Part shown: piece by piece, positions 1 through 7,544 of the stretch
Position numbering within the stretch: position 1 is the stretch's first letter
Layout: each line of letters opens with the position of its first letter
DNA from: JBBRMQ01 sp038230775
Lineage (GTDB): Bacteria > Acidobacteriota > Thermoanaerobaculia > Gp7-AA8
Assembly (NCBI GenBank): GCA_038230775.1
Contig: JBBRMQ010000037.1
Span: 1-23,925, forward strand
Reading direction: 5' to 3'
Length of the DNA: 23,925 nucleotides
Notes under the pieces: generated by a model
Seen by the model: the letters and a program-made list of their open reading frames with translations, nothing else
Databases searched by the model: none
Told to the model about the DNA's origin: nothing
Translations under genes and position numbers: made by a program

Positions 1-69
1 ATCCGATAGAGGAGTGACGGGGCGGTCGAAATCCCTACCCTATGTTTACGGGGTGTGGTGGCGGGCGCC

Positions 70-130
70 TCTGTGTGAGGACCGGCTTCAGCCGGTCACC
101 TCGACCGGCTAAAGCCGGTCCTCACACAGA
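70..130. repeat. Large near-perfect inverted repeat (REP-like hairpin)
   Basis: Arms 70-97 and 103-130 are complementary over 28 positions with a single mismatch (89 against 111) and a 5-nt loop at 98-102. Each arm is itself built around a small palindrome, ACCGGCTTCAGCCGGT or its variant, so the element is a palindrome of palindromes. It lies beyond the 3' end of the universal stress gene. It could act as a bidirectional terminator or mRNA stabiliser, or be a dispersed REP-type element; the window contains only this copy. Confidence 0.8.
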
Positions 131-194
131 AGCATCACTCCTGTTTCGATCAACTCCTGGCGCTTCACAAGGTCGGATGGCGATCGTGACCGCT

Positions 195-214
195 CCGGCC
201 CCGCCACAGGCCGG
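195..214 (-). terminator. Possible GC-rich hairpin after the universal stress gene
   Basis: CCGGCC at 195-200 pairs with GGCCGG at 209-214 around an 8-nt loop, 8 bp beyond the stop codon of the minus-strand stress protein. No U-tract follows, so it is at best a weak or factor-assisted terminator. The rest of positions 1-221, apart from the inverted repeat at 70-130, shows no gene I can support. Confidence 0.3.
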
Positions 215-221
215 GAACCGC

Positions 222-1031
222 CTACGTGCTCGGCACGATCATCACCGGAATCGCGATCCGGCGGATGATGTCGCGCTTGACGCGGCCAATCTCTTTGTTC
301 GCGTTGATGAACAAAGCGTCGGCGTCATGTTCCCGAATGTACTTCACGACCGCGGGTTCCACCTCTTCGCCTCGAACGATGGCGCGCGTCGTCTTCACAT
401 CGGTCATGCGCGCGGCGACGGCGTCCAGGCGCGTCTCGGCCGACTGACGATCCGCATCGCTGCACACGATCAGCAGATGGACCTCAGACTGCTCGCTCCG
501 CGAGATCGCGGCCGCGAGATCCGCCGCCGCTGTGGAAACCTGCTTTGTGTGGACGGGCACCACGATGCGGCGCATCGAGCGGCGCCGCGTGATTCCGTAG
601 CGGATGGCGAGGGTCGGCGCCGGCGGGTCGGCGACGACGCTGATGGTCGTCGATCCGATCAACAGGTGTGCGACGTGATGCCGCGCATGCGTCGAGATCA
701 CGATCAGATCCGCGTTCTCGGCGCGCGCGGTGCGGGAGATCTCGTCACCGGGATCGGGCGCCTGCTTGACCACGAGTCTGGTCTGCACCGTGGCGTTCGC
801 GCGCCGCGCGCGATCGCGCAGCTTGTCCAGCTCCACGCGCTCGGCATATTCGTACACGCTGTCGTCGGCGGGGAATCGCAACGCGTCGGGCCGCGCGCGC
901 TCGGTCATCCGCACGTGAAGAATGATGAGCTCCGCCCCGGTCGCGCCCGCAATGTTGATGGCGTCATCGAACGCCCACTCGGACGCCGTGGAGAAGTCGG
1001 TCGGAATGAGGATGCGACGCCAGGGATACAT
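222..1031 (-). CDS. Tandem-domain universal stress protein (UspA family)
   Basis: A cytoplasmic protein of 269 residues with two Usp (Rossmann-like alpha/beta) domains. The first runs from about residue 4 to 145 and opens with the typical RRILIPTDFS strand and helix; the second starts near 152 with RRIVVPV and ends with the family-typical strand IPVMIVPST. Usp proteins bind nucleotides or act in stress signalling; the partner here is unknown. The nucleotide-binding G-x2-G-x9-G(S/T) signature is degraded: only the distal GST (126-128) of domain 1 is recognisable, and domain 2 lacks it, so ATP binding is doubtful. The ATG at 1031 fits the first strand exactly, and no Shine-Dalgarno precedes it. 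It is the last of three minus-strand genes and is separated from the lipoprotein by an inverted-repeat array. Confidence 0.88.
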   Translation of the reverse strand: MYPWRRILIPTDFSTASEWAFDDAINIAGATGAELIILHVRMTERARPDALRFPADDSVYEYAERVELDKLRDRARRANATVQTRLVVKQAPDPGDEISRTARAENADLIVISTHARHHVAHLLIGSTTISVVADPPAPTLAIRYGITRRRSMRRIVVPVHTKQVSTAAADLAAAISRSEQSEVHLLIVCSDADRQSAETRLDAVAARMTDVKTTRAIVRGEEVEPAVVKYIREHDADALFINANKEIGRVKRDIIRRIAIPVMIVPST

Positions 1032-1044
1032 GAGAAATTAGGAA

Positions 1045-1131
1045 GTTAGGAAGTTACGGACGTTGGGAAGCCCATCCAACCGGGCGTTCGTTTTCCTGGC
1101 TTCCCACGTCCTAACATCCCAACATCCTAAC
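1045..1131. repeat. Inverted array of short TTAGGA-type units
   Basis: The 103-bp gap between the lipoprotein stop and the universal stress start is largely filled by an imperfect inverted repeat. The left arm (1045-1072) is built from repeated GTTAGGAA-like units and ends in GGGAAGCC. The right arm (1098-1131) starts with GGCTTCCC and continues with CCTAACATCC-like units. Transcribed, it would form a long imperfect hairpin between two co-directional genes, which may attenuate transcription or uncouple their mRNAs. It has the same architecture as the array at 3466-3563 but a different unit sequence. Confidence 0.7.
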
Positions 1132-1134
1132 TGC

Positions 1135-1731
1135 TTATTTTCCACCACCCGCGCCGGCCGCGACAGTCTGCGGTTGCCCGGCGGGTGTGACGATGTATCG
1201 AATCACGGTCTTCGGCTCCGCCTCGGTCTCGGCCACCTGCAGGGTCACCTGCTTGTCGCCGGCCTTGATCATGTCGCCCGGAATGAAAGGGTCCTGCATC
1301 GCGTCGTTGAGCTGCACTTCGAGCGAGCGCCAGTTCTGGAGCGGAGGATAAGGCGGTCCGGGCTGGAATGCACGGAACTGCGAGAGGTAGGTCGTGTAGT
1401 AGTGGTAGACCTGCGGATAGGAGTCGTCCGTCGCCAGTGTGTAGACCTCGGCGTTCGGACCGTATTGGTTGCGGATCATGACCGTGTCGCGTCGGGTGAG
1501 GTCGTCGCGATACTTCGCGCCGGCATAGATCGGAATCGCGCCGCTGATCGCCCTGAGCTCCTTTTTCGCATCGACCGCGGGTGCCGGCGCCGTTTGCGAC
1601 GAATCGGTGGCGATCGGATTCTTCTTTGGGCGCGCCTCCTCGGCAGCCGCCCCTTCCTGACCGCCGGTGCAGCCTGCCAGCAGACCAGCCGCGGCGAACG
1701 CCCCGATCAACACACCCACACGCATCGTCAT
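1135..1731 (-). CDS. Putative lipoprotein of unknown function
   Basis: About 198 residues starting at the ATG at 1731; the in-frame TTG at 1749 would only add a short non-signal stretch. The N-terminus is a classic lipoprotein signal peptide: basic MTMR, a hydrophobic run, and a lipobox LLAGC with Cys near residue 20, so it should be membrane-anchored outside the cytoplasm. A low-complexity Ala/Glu/Pro linker follows. The rest is a soluble domain with a conserved-looking IPIYAGAKYRDD segment and a Tyr-rich VYHYYTTYL helix. I do not recognise a named family. It sits 42 bp downstream of the YbjN-like gene and is probably co-transcribed with it. There is no clear Shine-Dalgarno. Confidence 0.72.
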   Translation of the reverse strand: MTMRVGVLIGAFAAAGLLAGCTGGQEGAAAEEARPKKNPIATDSSQTAPAPAVDAKKELRAISGAIPIYAGAKYRDDLTRRDTVMIRNQYGPNAEVYTLATDDSYPQVYHYYTTYLSQFRAFQPGPPYPPLQNWRSLEVQLNDAMQDPFIPGDMIKAGDKQVTLQVAETEAEPKTVIRYIVTPAGQPQTVAAGAGGGK

Positions 1732-1773
1732 ACTTTGACCAAAGAGCAAGGCATGTGCCGCTGTCGCCGCCTG

Positions 1774-2274
1774 CTAATTCTCGTCTGCCTTGCGCGAAAT
1801 GATGGGGACCCCCGACCGGCCTCGCAAACAGTCGAGCGCGGTCTCTCCTCCATATTTTGCAACAAGTCGGTCGTCGTATTCATCAGAAATGCTCGCCACG
1901 CTGTCGAGCGAGGCGATGAATTGCTCCGGCGGCATGCGACGGCCGAGGAAGGAGTGGGAGTAGAAGATGTCTCGGCCAACCATACTGAAGGCCCCCAGCG
2001 GCACCTCGGAATTGAAGCGGAGCATCTCCTGCATGAGCTCGAACGATGGCTCGACGCCCTGCACGCAGAAGGCGAGCACTTCGATGACCGCGTCGTCTTC
2101 CTCGAACGGATCGATCGAGATCTCCAGGACGGTCGTTCCATATTTCAGGTAAAAGTCGCAATGCTCGGCGTCGTCGAAGTGTTCATCGACCAGTTCGTCG
2201 AGATACGACTTCACCTGCCGATACACTTCTTCCTGACAGACCGTATGAAACTTCTTTTCGCGCCGGGCCAGCAT
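1774..2274 (-). CDS. YbjN/type III chaperone-fold domain protein
   Basis: A 166-residue acidic cytoplasmic protein without signal peptide or membrane segments. The pattern of an N-terminal helix (VYRQVKSYLDELV), a beta segment (YGTTVLEISI), and later LMQEMLRFNSEVPLGAFSM and PPEQFIASLDSVA matches the YbjN/CesT-like chaperone fold, in which an antiparallel sheet is flanked by helices. Members are thought to be small regulatory or chaperone-like proteins; the partner here is unknown. The start codon at 2274 lies 8 nt after a perfect TATAAT on the minus strand, so the mRNA may be leaderless. It is the first gene of the minus-strand group with the lipoprotein and possibly the universal stress protein, and is divergent from the methyltransferase. 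Confidence 0.65.
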   Translation of the reverse strand: MLARREKKFHTVCQEEVYRQVKSYLDELVDEHFDDAEHCDFYLKYGTTVLEISIDPFEEDDAVIEVLAFCVQGVEPSFELMQEMLRFNSEVPLGAFSMVGRDIFYSHSFLGRRMPPEQFIASLDSVASISDEYDDRLVAKYGGETALDCLRGRSGVPIISRKADEN

Positions 2275-2282
2275 GTGCGGCG

Positions 2283-2290
2283 ATTATAGA
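2283..2290. promoter_or_regulatory. Shared, possibly bidirectional -10 element
   Basis: The 21-bp gap between the divergent YbjN-like and methyltransferase genes contains ATTATAGA. On the minus strand this reads as a consensus TATAAT (2288 to 2283), 8 nt before the ATG at 2274. On the plus strand it reads TATAGA (2285-2290), 5 nt before the ATG at 2296. I see no good -35 at canonical spacing on either side. Both transcripts would start at or within 1-3 nt of the start codon. Confidence 0.5.
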
Positions 2291-2295
2291 GACTA

Positions 2296-3459
2296 ATGAC
2301 CGACTTGTTCGCGCCGGAAAATCGACGACGGTTGAGCTTGAAGCCGGGGAAGGAGCGCGTGATCGCGAATCGCCATCCGTGGATCTTCGCCGGCGCGATC
2401 GCGAACGAGTCCGGTCCGGCAGATGCGGCGATCGCGGATCTGTTCGACGCGCGTGGCGAGCGCATCGCCAGCGGGCTGTACTCGCAGCACTCCCAGATCC
2501 GTTTGCGCGCGTTGACCTTCGGCGAAGAGTTGACCGAGGCGCTGATCCGGAATCGCATGCAGCAGGCGGTGAAGATGAGACTGACGCCGGGCGCGCGTCT
2601 CATCAACGCCGATGGTGACAATCTCAGCGCGCTCGTTGTCGACCGGTACAACGACGTGCTGGTGGTCGAGATTGCGAACGCGGGACTCGAGCGACTGAAG
2701 CCGCTCGTCATCGACACGCTGCGCGAGCTTCTCGCCCCGCGACTCATCTACTTCAAGAACGATCTTCCGGTGCGCAGGACCGAGCAGCTTCCGGCCGAGA
2801 ATGAGGCGATCGGGGAAGGGTCGCCGTCGACGACGTTCGAAGAAAACGGCCTGAAGTTCGAAGTCGATCCGGCCGGCGGACAGAAGACGGGATTCTTTCT
2901 CGATCAACGCGAGAACCGCGCGATGGCGCGCGAGCTTGCGCGCGGCCGGCGCATGCTGAACCTCTTCTCCTACACCGGCGCGTTCGGCGTGTTCGCGGCA
3001 GCAGGTGGCGCAAGCTCAGTCGACAACGTCGACATTTCGGCGCCGGCGATCGAGCAGGCGAAGCGCCATTACGAGATCAACGGTCTGAAGGCTTCGTTCC
3101 AGGTTGCGGACGCCTTCCAGTTCGTCCGCCAGTCACGCGACCGATACGACTTCGTGGTCTGCGATCCGCCCGCATTCGCCAAGAACCGCGGCGATGTCGA
3201 TCGCGCCGCCCGCGGCTACAAGGATGTGAACCTCTTTTCGTTGAAACTGGTGCAGGCCGGCGGCGTGATGATGACATTCTCCTGCTCGGGACACATGTCG
3301 CTCGACCTGTTTCAGAAGGTGATCTTCGCGGCTGCTCTGGACGCCGGACGAAGGGTCTCCATCGTCCGGCGCCTGACCGCCGCGCCCGACCACCCGGTAT
3401 CGCTCTACTGTCCGGAAGGCGAATATCTGAAAGGGTTTCTCCTCGAAGTGCGCGAGTGA
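2296..3459 (+). CDS. rlmI: Class I SAM-dependent 23S rRNA cytosine-C5 methyltransferase, RlmI-like
   Basis: A 387-residue enzyme expected to methylate a cytosine in 23S rRNA using S-adenosylmethionine; E. coli RlmI modifies C1962, but target identity here is inferred from family membership. It has a PUA-type RNA-binding region (residues about 12-85, with RHPWIF), an EEHEH-like middle segment, and a Rossmann methyltransferase domain from about 190. Diagnostic motifs are GQKTGFFLDQREN (195-207), the SAM loop NLFSYTGAFG (222-231), the acidic VDNVDIS (242-248), VVCDPPAFAK (287-296) and the catalytic-type TFSCSG with Cys330. Length is normal for the family. There is no Shine-Dalgarno; TATAGA sits 5 nt upstream. 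It is followed by an inverted-repeat array and then pilB. Confidence 0.9.
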   Translation: MTDLFAPENRRRLSLKPGKERVIANRHPWIFAGAIANESGPADAAIADLFDARGERIASGLYSQHSQIRLRALTFGEELTEALIRNRMQQAVKMRLTPGARLINADGDNLSALVVDRYNDVLVVEIANAGLERLKPLVIDTLRELLAPRLIYFKNDLPVRRTEQLPAENEAIGEGSPSTTFEENGLKFEVDPAGGQKTGFFLDQRENRAMARELARGRRMLNLFSYTGAFGVFAAAGGASSVDNVDISAPAIEQAKRHYEINGLKASFQVADAFQFVRQSRDRYDFVVCDPPAFAKNRGDVDRAARGYKDVNLFSLKLVQAGGVMMTFSCSGHMSLDLFQKVIFAAALDAGRRVSIVRRLTAAPDHPVSLYCPEGEYLKGFLLEVRE

Positions 3460-3465
3460 GAGCGG

Positions 3466-3563
3466 GAATGTTGAATGTTCAGTGTTGAATGTTGAATGAA
3501 ATACGAATGCGCGGGTTGACATTCAACATTTAACATTCAACATTCGACATTGAGCGTTCAACG
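3466..3563. repeat. Inverted array of TTGAATG/CATTCAA units before pilB
   Basis: The whole gap between the methyltransferase stop and the pilB start is made of short units. The left half (3466-3499) repeats GAATGTTGAATG in one orientation. The right half (3520-3563) repeats CATTCAACATT in the opposite one. Positions 3520-3545 are complementary to the left half apart from a short extra segment in that arm. Transcribed, it would form a long A/U-rich hairpin ending directly at the pilB start codon, so it may serve as terminator, as a block to read-through, or as a modulator of pilB translation. Spacing is irregular and no spacers exist, so it is not a CRISPR array. Confidence 0.75.
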
Positions 3564-5366
3564 ATGACCGTCACCTCCGTCCCCATTCCGCAGAAGTCGC
3601 GCGACATCACCGTCTCGTACCTCGGGGAGTTACTGTTCAACGCGGGCTTCATCGACGAAAAGCAGCGCGCCGAGGTGGATACGGTCGACAAGCAGTTCAA
3701 GGCGCAGTCGCGATCGAAAGGCCGCGGCGACGACGAGATGAGTCCCTTCAAGGCGCTGCAGGGGATGAACCTCACGGACTCCAGCGGAAGCGGCACGCGC
3801 ATCGATGACTTCCTGCTCGCGCGTCTCATCGCGGAAGAAGCGCACATGCACTTCTTCAAGATCGATCCGCTCAAGCTCGATCTGGAGATGATCGAAACGA
3901 AGATCTCGCGGCCGTTCGCGCGCAAGAACAAGATGGTTCCGGTCGCCATCCGCGACGGCAAGCTGATCGTCGCCGTCGTCAACCCGTTCGACACCACGGT
4001 GCTCGATACCTATCACCAGATGGTGAAGCAGGACATCGAGCGCGTCGTCTCTTCCGAGAGCGACATCATGGGTGTCATCAATGAGCAGTACGGCTTCAAG
4101 GCCTCCGTCACGAAGGCCCAGCGCGACCTCGGCAGCGGCGGCATCGATCTCAGCAACCTCGAACAGCTCGTCAAACTGAAGTCCGGCTCGGAGATCGAGG
4201 CCAGCGACGCGCACATCGTCAACGCCGTCGATTTCCTCCTGCAGCACGCCTACGAGTCGCGCGCCTCGGACATCCACATCGAGCCGAAGCGCGAGCACGC
4301 GAACATCCGGTTCCGCATCGACGGCGCGTTGCACGAGATCCAGCGCGTGCCGAAGCTCGTCAATCTCGCGATCACCTCGCGACTGAAGACGATGTGCCGC
4401 ATGGACATCGCCGAGAAGCGGCGCCCGCAGGACGGCCGTATCACGACTGAGCACAGCGGCAAGGAGATCGAGCTACGCGTTTCCACGCTGCCGACCGCGT
4501 TCGGCGAGAAGCTCGTCATGCGCATCTTCGATCCCGACGTGCTGCTGCGCGATCTCTCGGGTATCGGCTTCTATGAAGACGAGCTGAAGATGTTCAACGA
4601 CTGGATCCAGCGGCCGCACGGAATCATCCTGGTCACCGGTCCGACGGGATCAGGAAAGACGGTCACGCTGTACTCCGCGCTGCAGTCGATCGCCTCGCCC
4701 GAGGTGAACATCACGACGATCGAGGATCCGATCGAGATGGTGCATGAGGAGTTCAACCAGACTTCGGTGAACGCGAAGATCGGCATCACATTCGCGCACG
4801 CGCTGCGCACGATCCTGCGCCAGGATCCCGACATCATCATGGTCGGCGAGATTCGCGACGAAGAGACCGCGCAGAACGCGGTGCAGGCCGCGCTCACCGG
4901 CCATCTCGTGTTCTCGACGCTGCACACCAACGACTCCGCCACCTCCGTCACCCGCCTCATCGACCTCGGCATCCAGCCGTTTCTGATCTCGTCGACGCTC
5001 ATCGGCGCGATGGCGCAACGCCTGGTCCGCAAGATCTGCGACGACTGCAAGCGCAACCGGCCGCTCTCGCTCGAGGAATCGTCGATGCTCAACCTGCAGG
5101 CGCCCGCCGGCAAGCGGATCATCGTCAAGGAAGGTGCGGGCTGCATCCGTTGCCGCAACACCGGCTACTTCGGGCGTACCGGCATCTTCGAGATCCTGCA
5201 GATCGACAACGCCATCCGTGACCTGATCGACCGCAAGGAAGACTTCCTGAAGATCAAGGAGACGGCGACCAAACGCGGGATGCGTTCGCTCCGTCAGTCC
5301 GCGCTTCGGAAGCTGGCCGAGGGGACGACGTCGTTCGAGGAAGTCATTCGCGTTACCGGTATTTGA
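3564..5366 (+). CDS. pilB: Type IV pilus / type II secretion assembly ATPase (PilB/GspE family)
   Basis: A 600-residue cytoplasmic hexameric ATPase that would power pilin polymerisation at the inner membrane. An N-terminal T2SSE_N/MshEN-like segment (about 18-45, YLGELLFNAGFI) and a second N-domain (80-180) precede the ATPase core. The core shows ASDIHIEP (234-241), the arginine-bearing RIDG, Walker A GPTGSGKT (359-366, Lys365), the Asp-box ITTIEDPIE, Walker B DPDIIMVGEIRD (421-432), and a His-box TGHLVFSTLHT. A tetracysteine zinc site follows (Cys492, 495, 527, 530) with the usual GYFGRTGIFEIL, so it looks fully active. A polar insert at about residues 45-78 is longer than I expect. No Shine-Dalgarno is visible before the ATG; a repeat array abuts it. 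Its 3' end overlaps the convergent glycosyltransferase by 14 bp. Confidence 0.93.
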   Translation: MTVTSVPIPQKSRDITVSYLGELLFNAGFIDEKQRAEVDTVDKQFKAQSRSKGRGDDEMSPFKALQGMNLTDSSGSGTRIDDFLLARLIAEEAHMHFFKIDPLKLDLEMIETKISRPFARKNKMVPVAIRDGKLIVAVVNPFDTTVLDTYHQMVKQDIERVVSSESDIMGVINEQYGFKASVTKAQRDLGSGGIDLSNLEQLVKLKSGSEIEASDAHIVNAVDFLLQHAYESRASDIHIEPKREHANIRFRIDGALHEIQRVPKLVNLAITSRLKTMCRMDIAEKRRPQDGRITTEHSGKEIELRVSTLPTAFGEKLVMRIFDPDVLLRDLSGIGFYEDELKMFNDWIQRPHGIILVTGPTGSGKTVTLYSALQSIASPEVNITTIEDPIEMVHEEFNQTSVNAKIGITFAHALRTILRQDPDIIMVGEIRDEETAQNAVQAALTGHLVFSTLHTNDSATSVTRLIDLGIQPFLISSTLIGAMAQRLVRKICDDCKRNRPLSLEESSMLNLQAPAGKRIIVKEGAGCIRCRNTGYFGRTGIFEILQIDNAIRDLIDRKEDFLKIKETATKRGMRSLRQSALRKLAEGTTSFEEVIRVTGI

Positions 5367-7494
5367 GCAGCGCGCGGACGGCTTCGCTCCGCGTCATCCC
5401 GAGCTTCAGCGCGTTGCGAAAGTCTCGCGCCAGGCGTGCGTCGATCCGACGGCCGACGAGGAGCTCGTAAGCGCGTGCGATGAATGGATCATCATCGAGA
5501 CACGACAACTGCGGAACGAGCGTCTGCGCGAGTTGCGGGATTGGCTCTTTCGTTGTTTGCGGATCGAATCCGAGTCGCGCGACGAGCAGGTGTGGCGCCA
5601 GCCCTCTGGTTGGCGTGGCGTGTTCTCTTCCTGGGGCCGCCAGCCAAAGGGCTGGCGCCACACTTGGCTGGCGCCATGACAGATATTGATCCGCGAGCCG
5701 GATCAGCGGCTGTGGCGCAATCTCGTCCGTGAATCCGAGTCGTGAGAACTGCGCAGTCAGTTCGTCCTGATTCGCACGCGCGAACTCGAATGAGATGAGG
5801 TTCGACCCGGCGTGCATCGGCACCGTTAGGCGGTCGACCTGCCAGTCCTTCGCGAGCGGCACGTTGACACGGGTTTCGTTGACCGTGAGCGTCGCGGTCT
5901 GCCCGTCTAACGCGGGTCGAATACGGATCGCGATTGGTCGCTGCTCCGTACGATCCGAGAAGAGGAGCAGCGACGAGACCTTACCGTGCGCCCAGCGCTC
6001 AAAGTTCTCTCCGTCGCTGCCCGGTGGATTCCATCCCGTCACCAGAAAGGGCTCGCTCGTGGGGCCGAAGTCGATCGACTTCTGTGCGGTCGCGATCGCA
6101 CGTGTCTCGGCCGGGCCGCTCCGGAACTGAAGAAAATCTGCGGCGTCCGGCGCGTAGTGAAGACGGAATCGCTCGAGCGTCGTCGCGAGAACCACTGGAT
6201 ACCGGCAGGCCCAACCTTCGATCGCGCTGTTCTTGTAGAAGCCCGCGGTCACGATCCACGATCGCGGATGCTCTTGGATCAGCGACTCGGCTTTGGCGAT
6301 CGATTCATCGGCGCCCAGCAGAAGACGTCGCGGGCGTTGATCGCGCAGATAAAAATCGAGGCAGACGATCGACCAAGGATTCGTCGCCAGGATGAGGTCA
6401 TCCGATCGCGTACGTCGCTGCAGCGTCGTCGCGATCGCTCTCCAGTCGAGCTTTCGATACGGCTCTAGCTTCGTGGCCGGCCAGCCCTGAGCGATCATCG
6501 CCACAGCCAGCACGATCGAGGCCGCGATCTCCATGCGACGTGCGCGACGGGCGAGCGCGCCCACCCCGCACGCCACGAGAAGCAGGTACGCAGGCAGAGC
6601 CGGCGTGACGTAACGAACTGCAAACCAATGCTGACCGAGCGCGAGCGCGACGAGCGTGATGGCGACCGGAAACACAGCGAGCGAGACAACCGTCCATGCC
6701 GCAGCGCGGTTGCGCCGCGCGAGATCGATCGCTCCGAGGATGGCGAAGAGCAGGAAGGTGTAGGCCGATCGATGGATGTGCGAGGTGTCGATCGCTGACG
6801 CCGCGAACGATTCCAGAATCTCCGTCGCCAGGTGCCATCGCGGCGCGGCGAAGCCTGCCGGAGCAATGGCGGACACTCTCGAGGCGCCGTAGATGATGTA
6901 CGTGACGGCCGCGGCCAGGGCGGCGGCAAGGGCGATCGCCCGGCGGCGGATCGCGGCCGCGCTGACGCTCACGAGGTACGGAAGTGCAATGGCCGAGGTG
7001 TAGACGCAGAGCGCGAACGCGATGATGACTCTTCTCGATCCACGGAGCAGCAGGAGCAATGTCGCGGTCGCGAGCAGAATCAGCAGCGAGTACGGCCGGC
7101 CCTCACGGCTGTAATAGACGTGCAGCGGCGACGCCGCAACGAGGATGACGAACGCCCATGCGACCCCGGAATCCGGCTCCAGTGCCTTCGCCGCCAGCCA
7201 GGCGATGACGACGGTCGCGACGCCGAAGACCGCCGGGGCGAGCCGCGCGGCAGCCTCGGGTTGTGACAGGAATCGTCCGGCCAGCTCGGTCGCGTGAAAG
7301 AGCGGTCCGTGCTCGGACTCGAATGGGACCAGCCATCGCCAGATGGGTGCTCTCGCCGCCTCCGTCGCGATGTCGTAGCCAAGGATCTCGTCGAGCCAGA
7401 AACTCGGTAACCCCAGGTGGCTCAATCGCAACCACGCGGCGACGCCGGTCACGATGGCCAGGAACGCGGCGGCTGCGGATTGTCGGTGGTTCAC
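5353..7494 (-). CDS. GT39-type (ArnT/PMT-like) polytopic membrane glycosyltransferase with extra C-terminal domain
   Basis: A 713-residue integral membrane protein of the GT-C class, which uses polyprenyl-phosphate sugars on the outer face of the membrane. The first luminal loop carries the expected acidic pair in SFWLDEILGYD (Asp35-Glu36), followed by HGPLFH. About ten hydrophobic segments fill residues 1-330, and a soluble beta-rich region covers 350-600. The acceptor could be lipid, polysaccharide or pilin; its position between two pilus ATPases makes pilin glycosylation possible but unproven. The tail (about 665-712, PFIARAYELLVGRRIDARLARD) resembles DUF4214 repeats. Codons 607-634 are encoded by a REP-like inverted repeat. 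The start is GTG at 7494, with AAAAGGA about 12 nt upstream. The 3' end overlaps pilB by 14 bp. Confidence 0.85.
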   Translation of the reverse strand: MNHRQSAAAAFLAIVTGVAAWLRLSHLGLPSFWLDEILGYDIATEAARAPIWRWLVPFESEHGPLFHATELAGRFLSQPEAAARLAPAVFGVATVVIAWLAAKALEPDSGVAWAFVILVAASPLHVYYSREGRPYSLLILLATATLLLLLRGSRRVIIAFALCVYTSAIALPYLVSVSAAAIRRRAIALAAALAAAVTYIIYGASRVSAIAPAGFAAPRWHLATEILESFAASAIDTSHIHRSAYTFLLFAILGAIDLARRNRAAAWTVVSLAVFPVAITLVALALGQHWFAVRYVTPALPAYLLLVACGVGALARRARRMEIAASIVLAVAMIAQGWPATKLEPYRKLDWRAIATTLQRRTRSDDLILATNPWSIVCLDFYLRDQRPRRLLLGADESIAKAESLIQEHPRSWIVTAGFYKNSAIEGWACRYPVVLATTLERFRLHYAPDAADFLQFRSGPAETRAIATAQKSIDFGPTSEPFLVTGWNPPGSDGENFERWAHGKVSSLLLFSDRTEQRPIAIRIRPALDGQTATLTVNETRVNVPLAKDWQVDRLTVPMHAGSNLISFEFARANQDELTAQFSRLGFTDEIAPQPLIRLADQYLSWRQPSVAPALWLAAPGREHATPTRGLAPHLLVARLGFDPQTTKEPIPQLAQTLVPQLSCLDDDPFIARAYELLVGRRIDARLARDFRNALKLGMTRSEAVRALLKYR
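5592..5675. repeat. REP-like inverted repeat inside the glycosyltransferase coding region
   Basis: Positions 5592-5615 and 5638-5661 are 24-nt inverted copies with two mismatches, and a further half-copy of GGCTGGCGCCA follows at 5665-5675. The CCCTCTGG-pyrimidine-TGGC core is shared with the inverted repeat at 9861-9908, so both belong to one family. The element is in frame within the glycosyltransferase and encodes a Trp/Arg/Pro-rich stretch around residues 607-634, which looks like a later insertion tolerated in a loop. Confidence 0.7.
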
Positions 7495-7544
7495 GGGCTG
7501 GTGCTATCCTTTTCTACTACTAGTACCGGACTCGGAGACCACTG

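Noticed and set aside
42..1049. 335-codon plus-strand frame over the universal stress gene
   Set aside because: It runs antisense to both Usp domains and begins inside the REP-like inverted repeat; it has no recognisable domain.
3466..3563. CRISPR-like array
   Set aside because: Units are about 8-12 nt, directly adjacent and of both orientations, with no unique spacers and no cas genes nearby.
5592..5675. Frameshift or pseudogenisation of the glycosyltransferase by the repeat
   Set aside because: The reading frame stays open through the element to a natural stop, so the gene is annotated as intact with an insertion.
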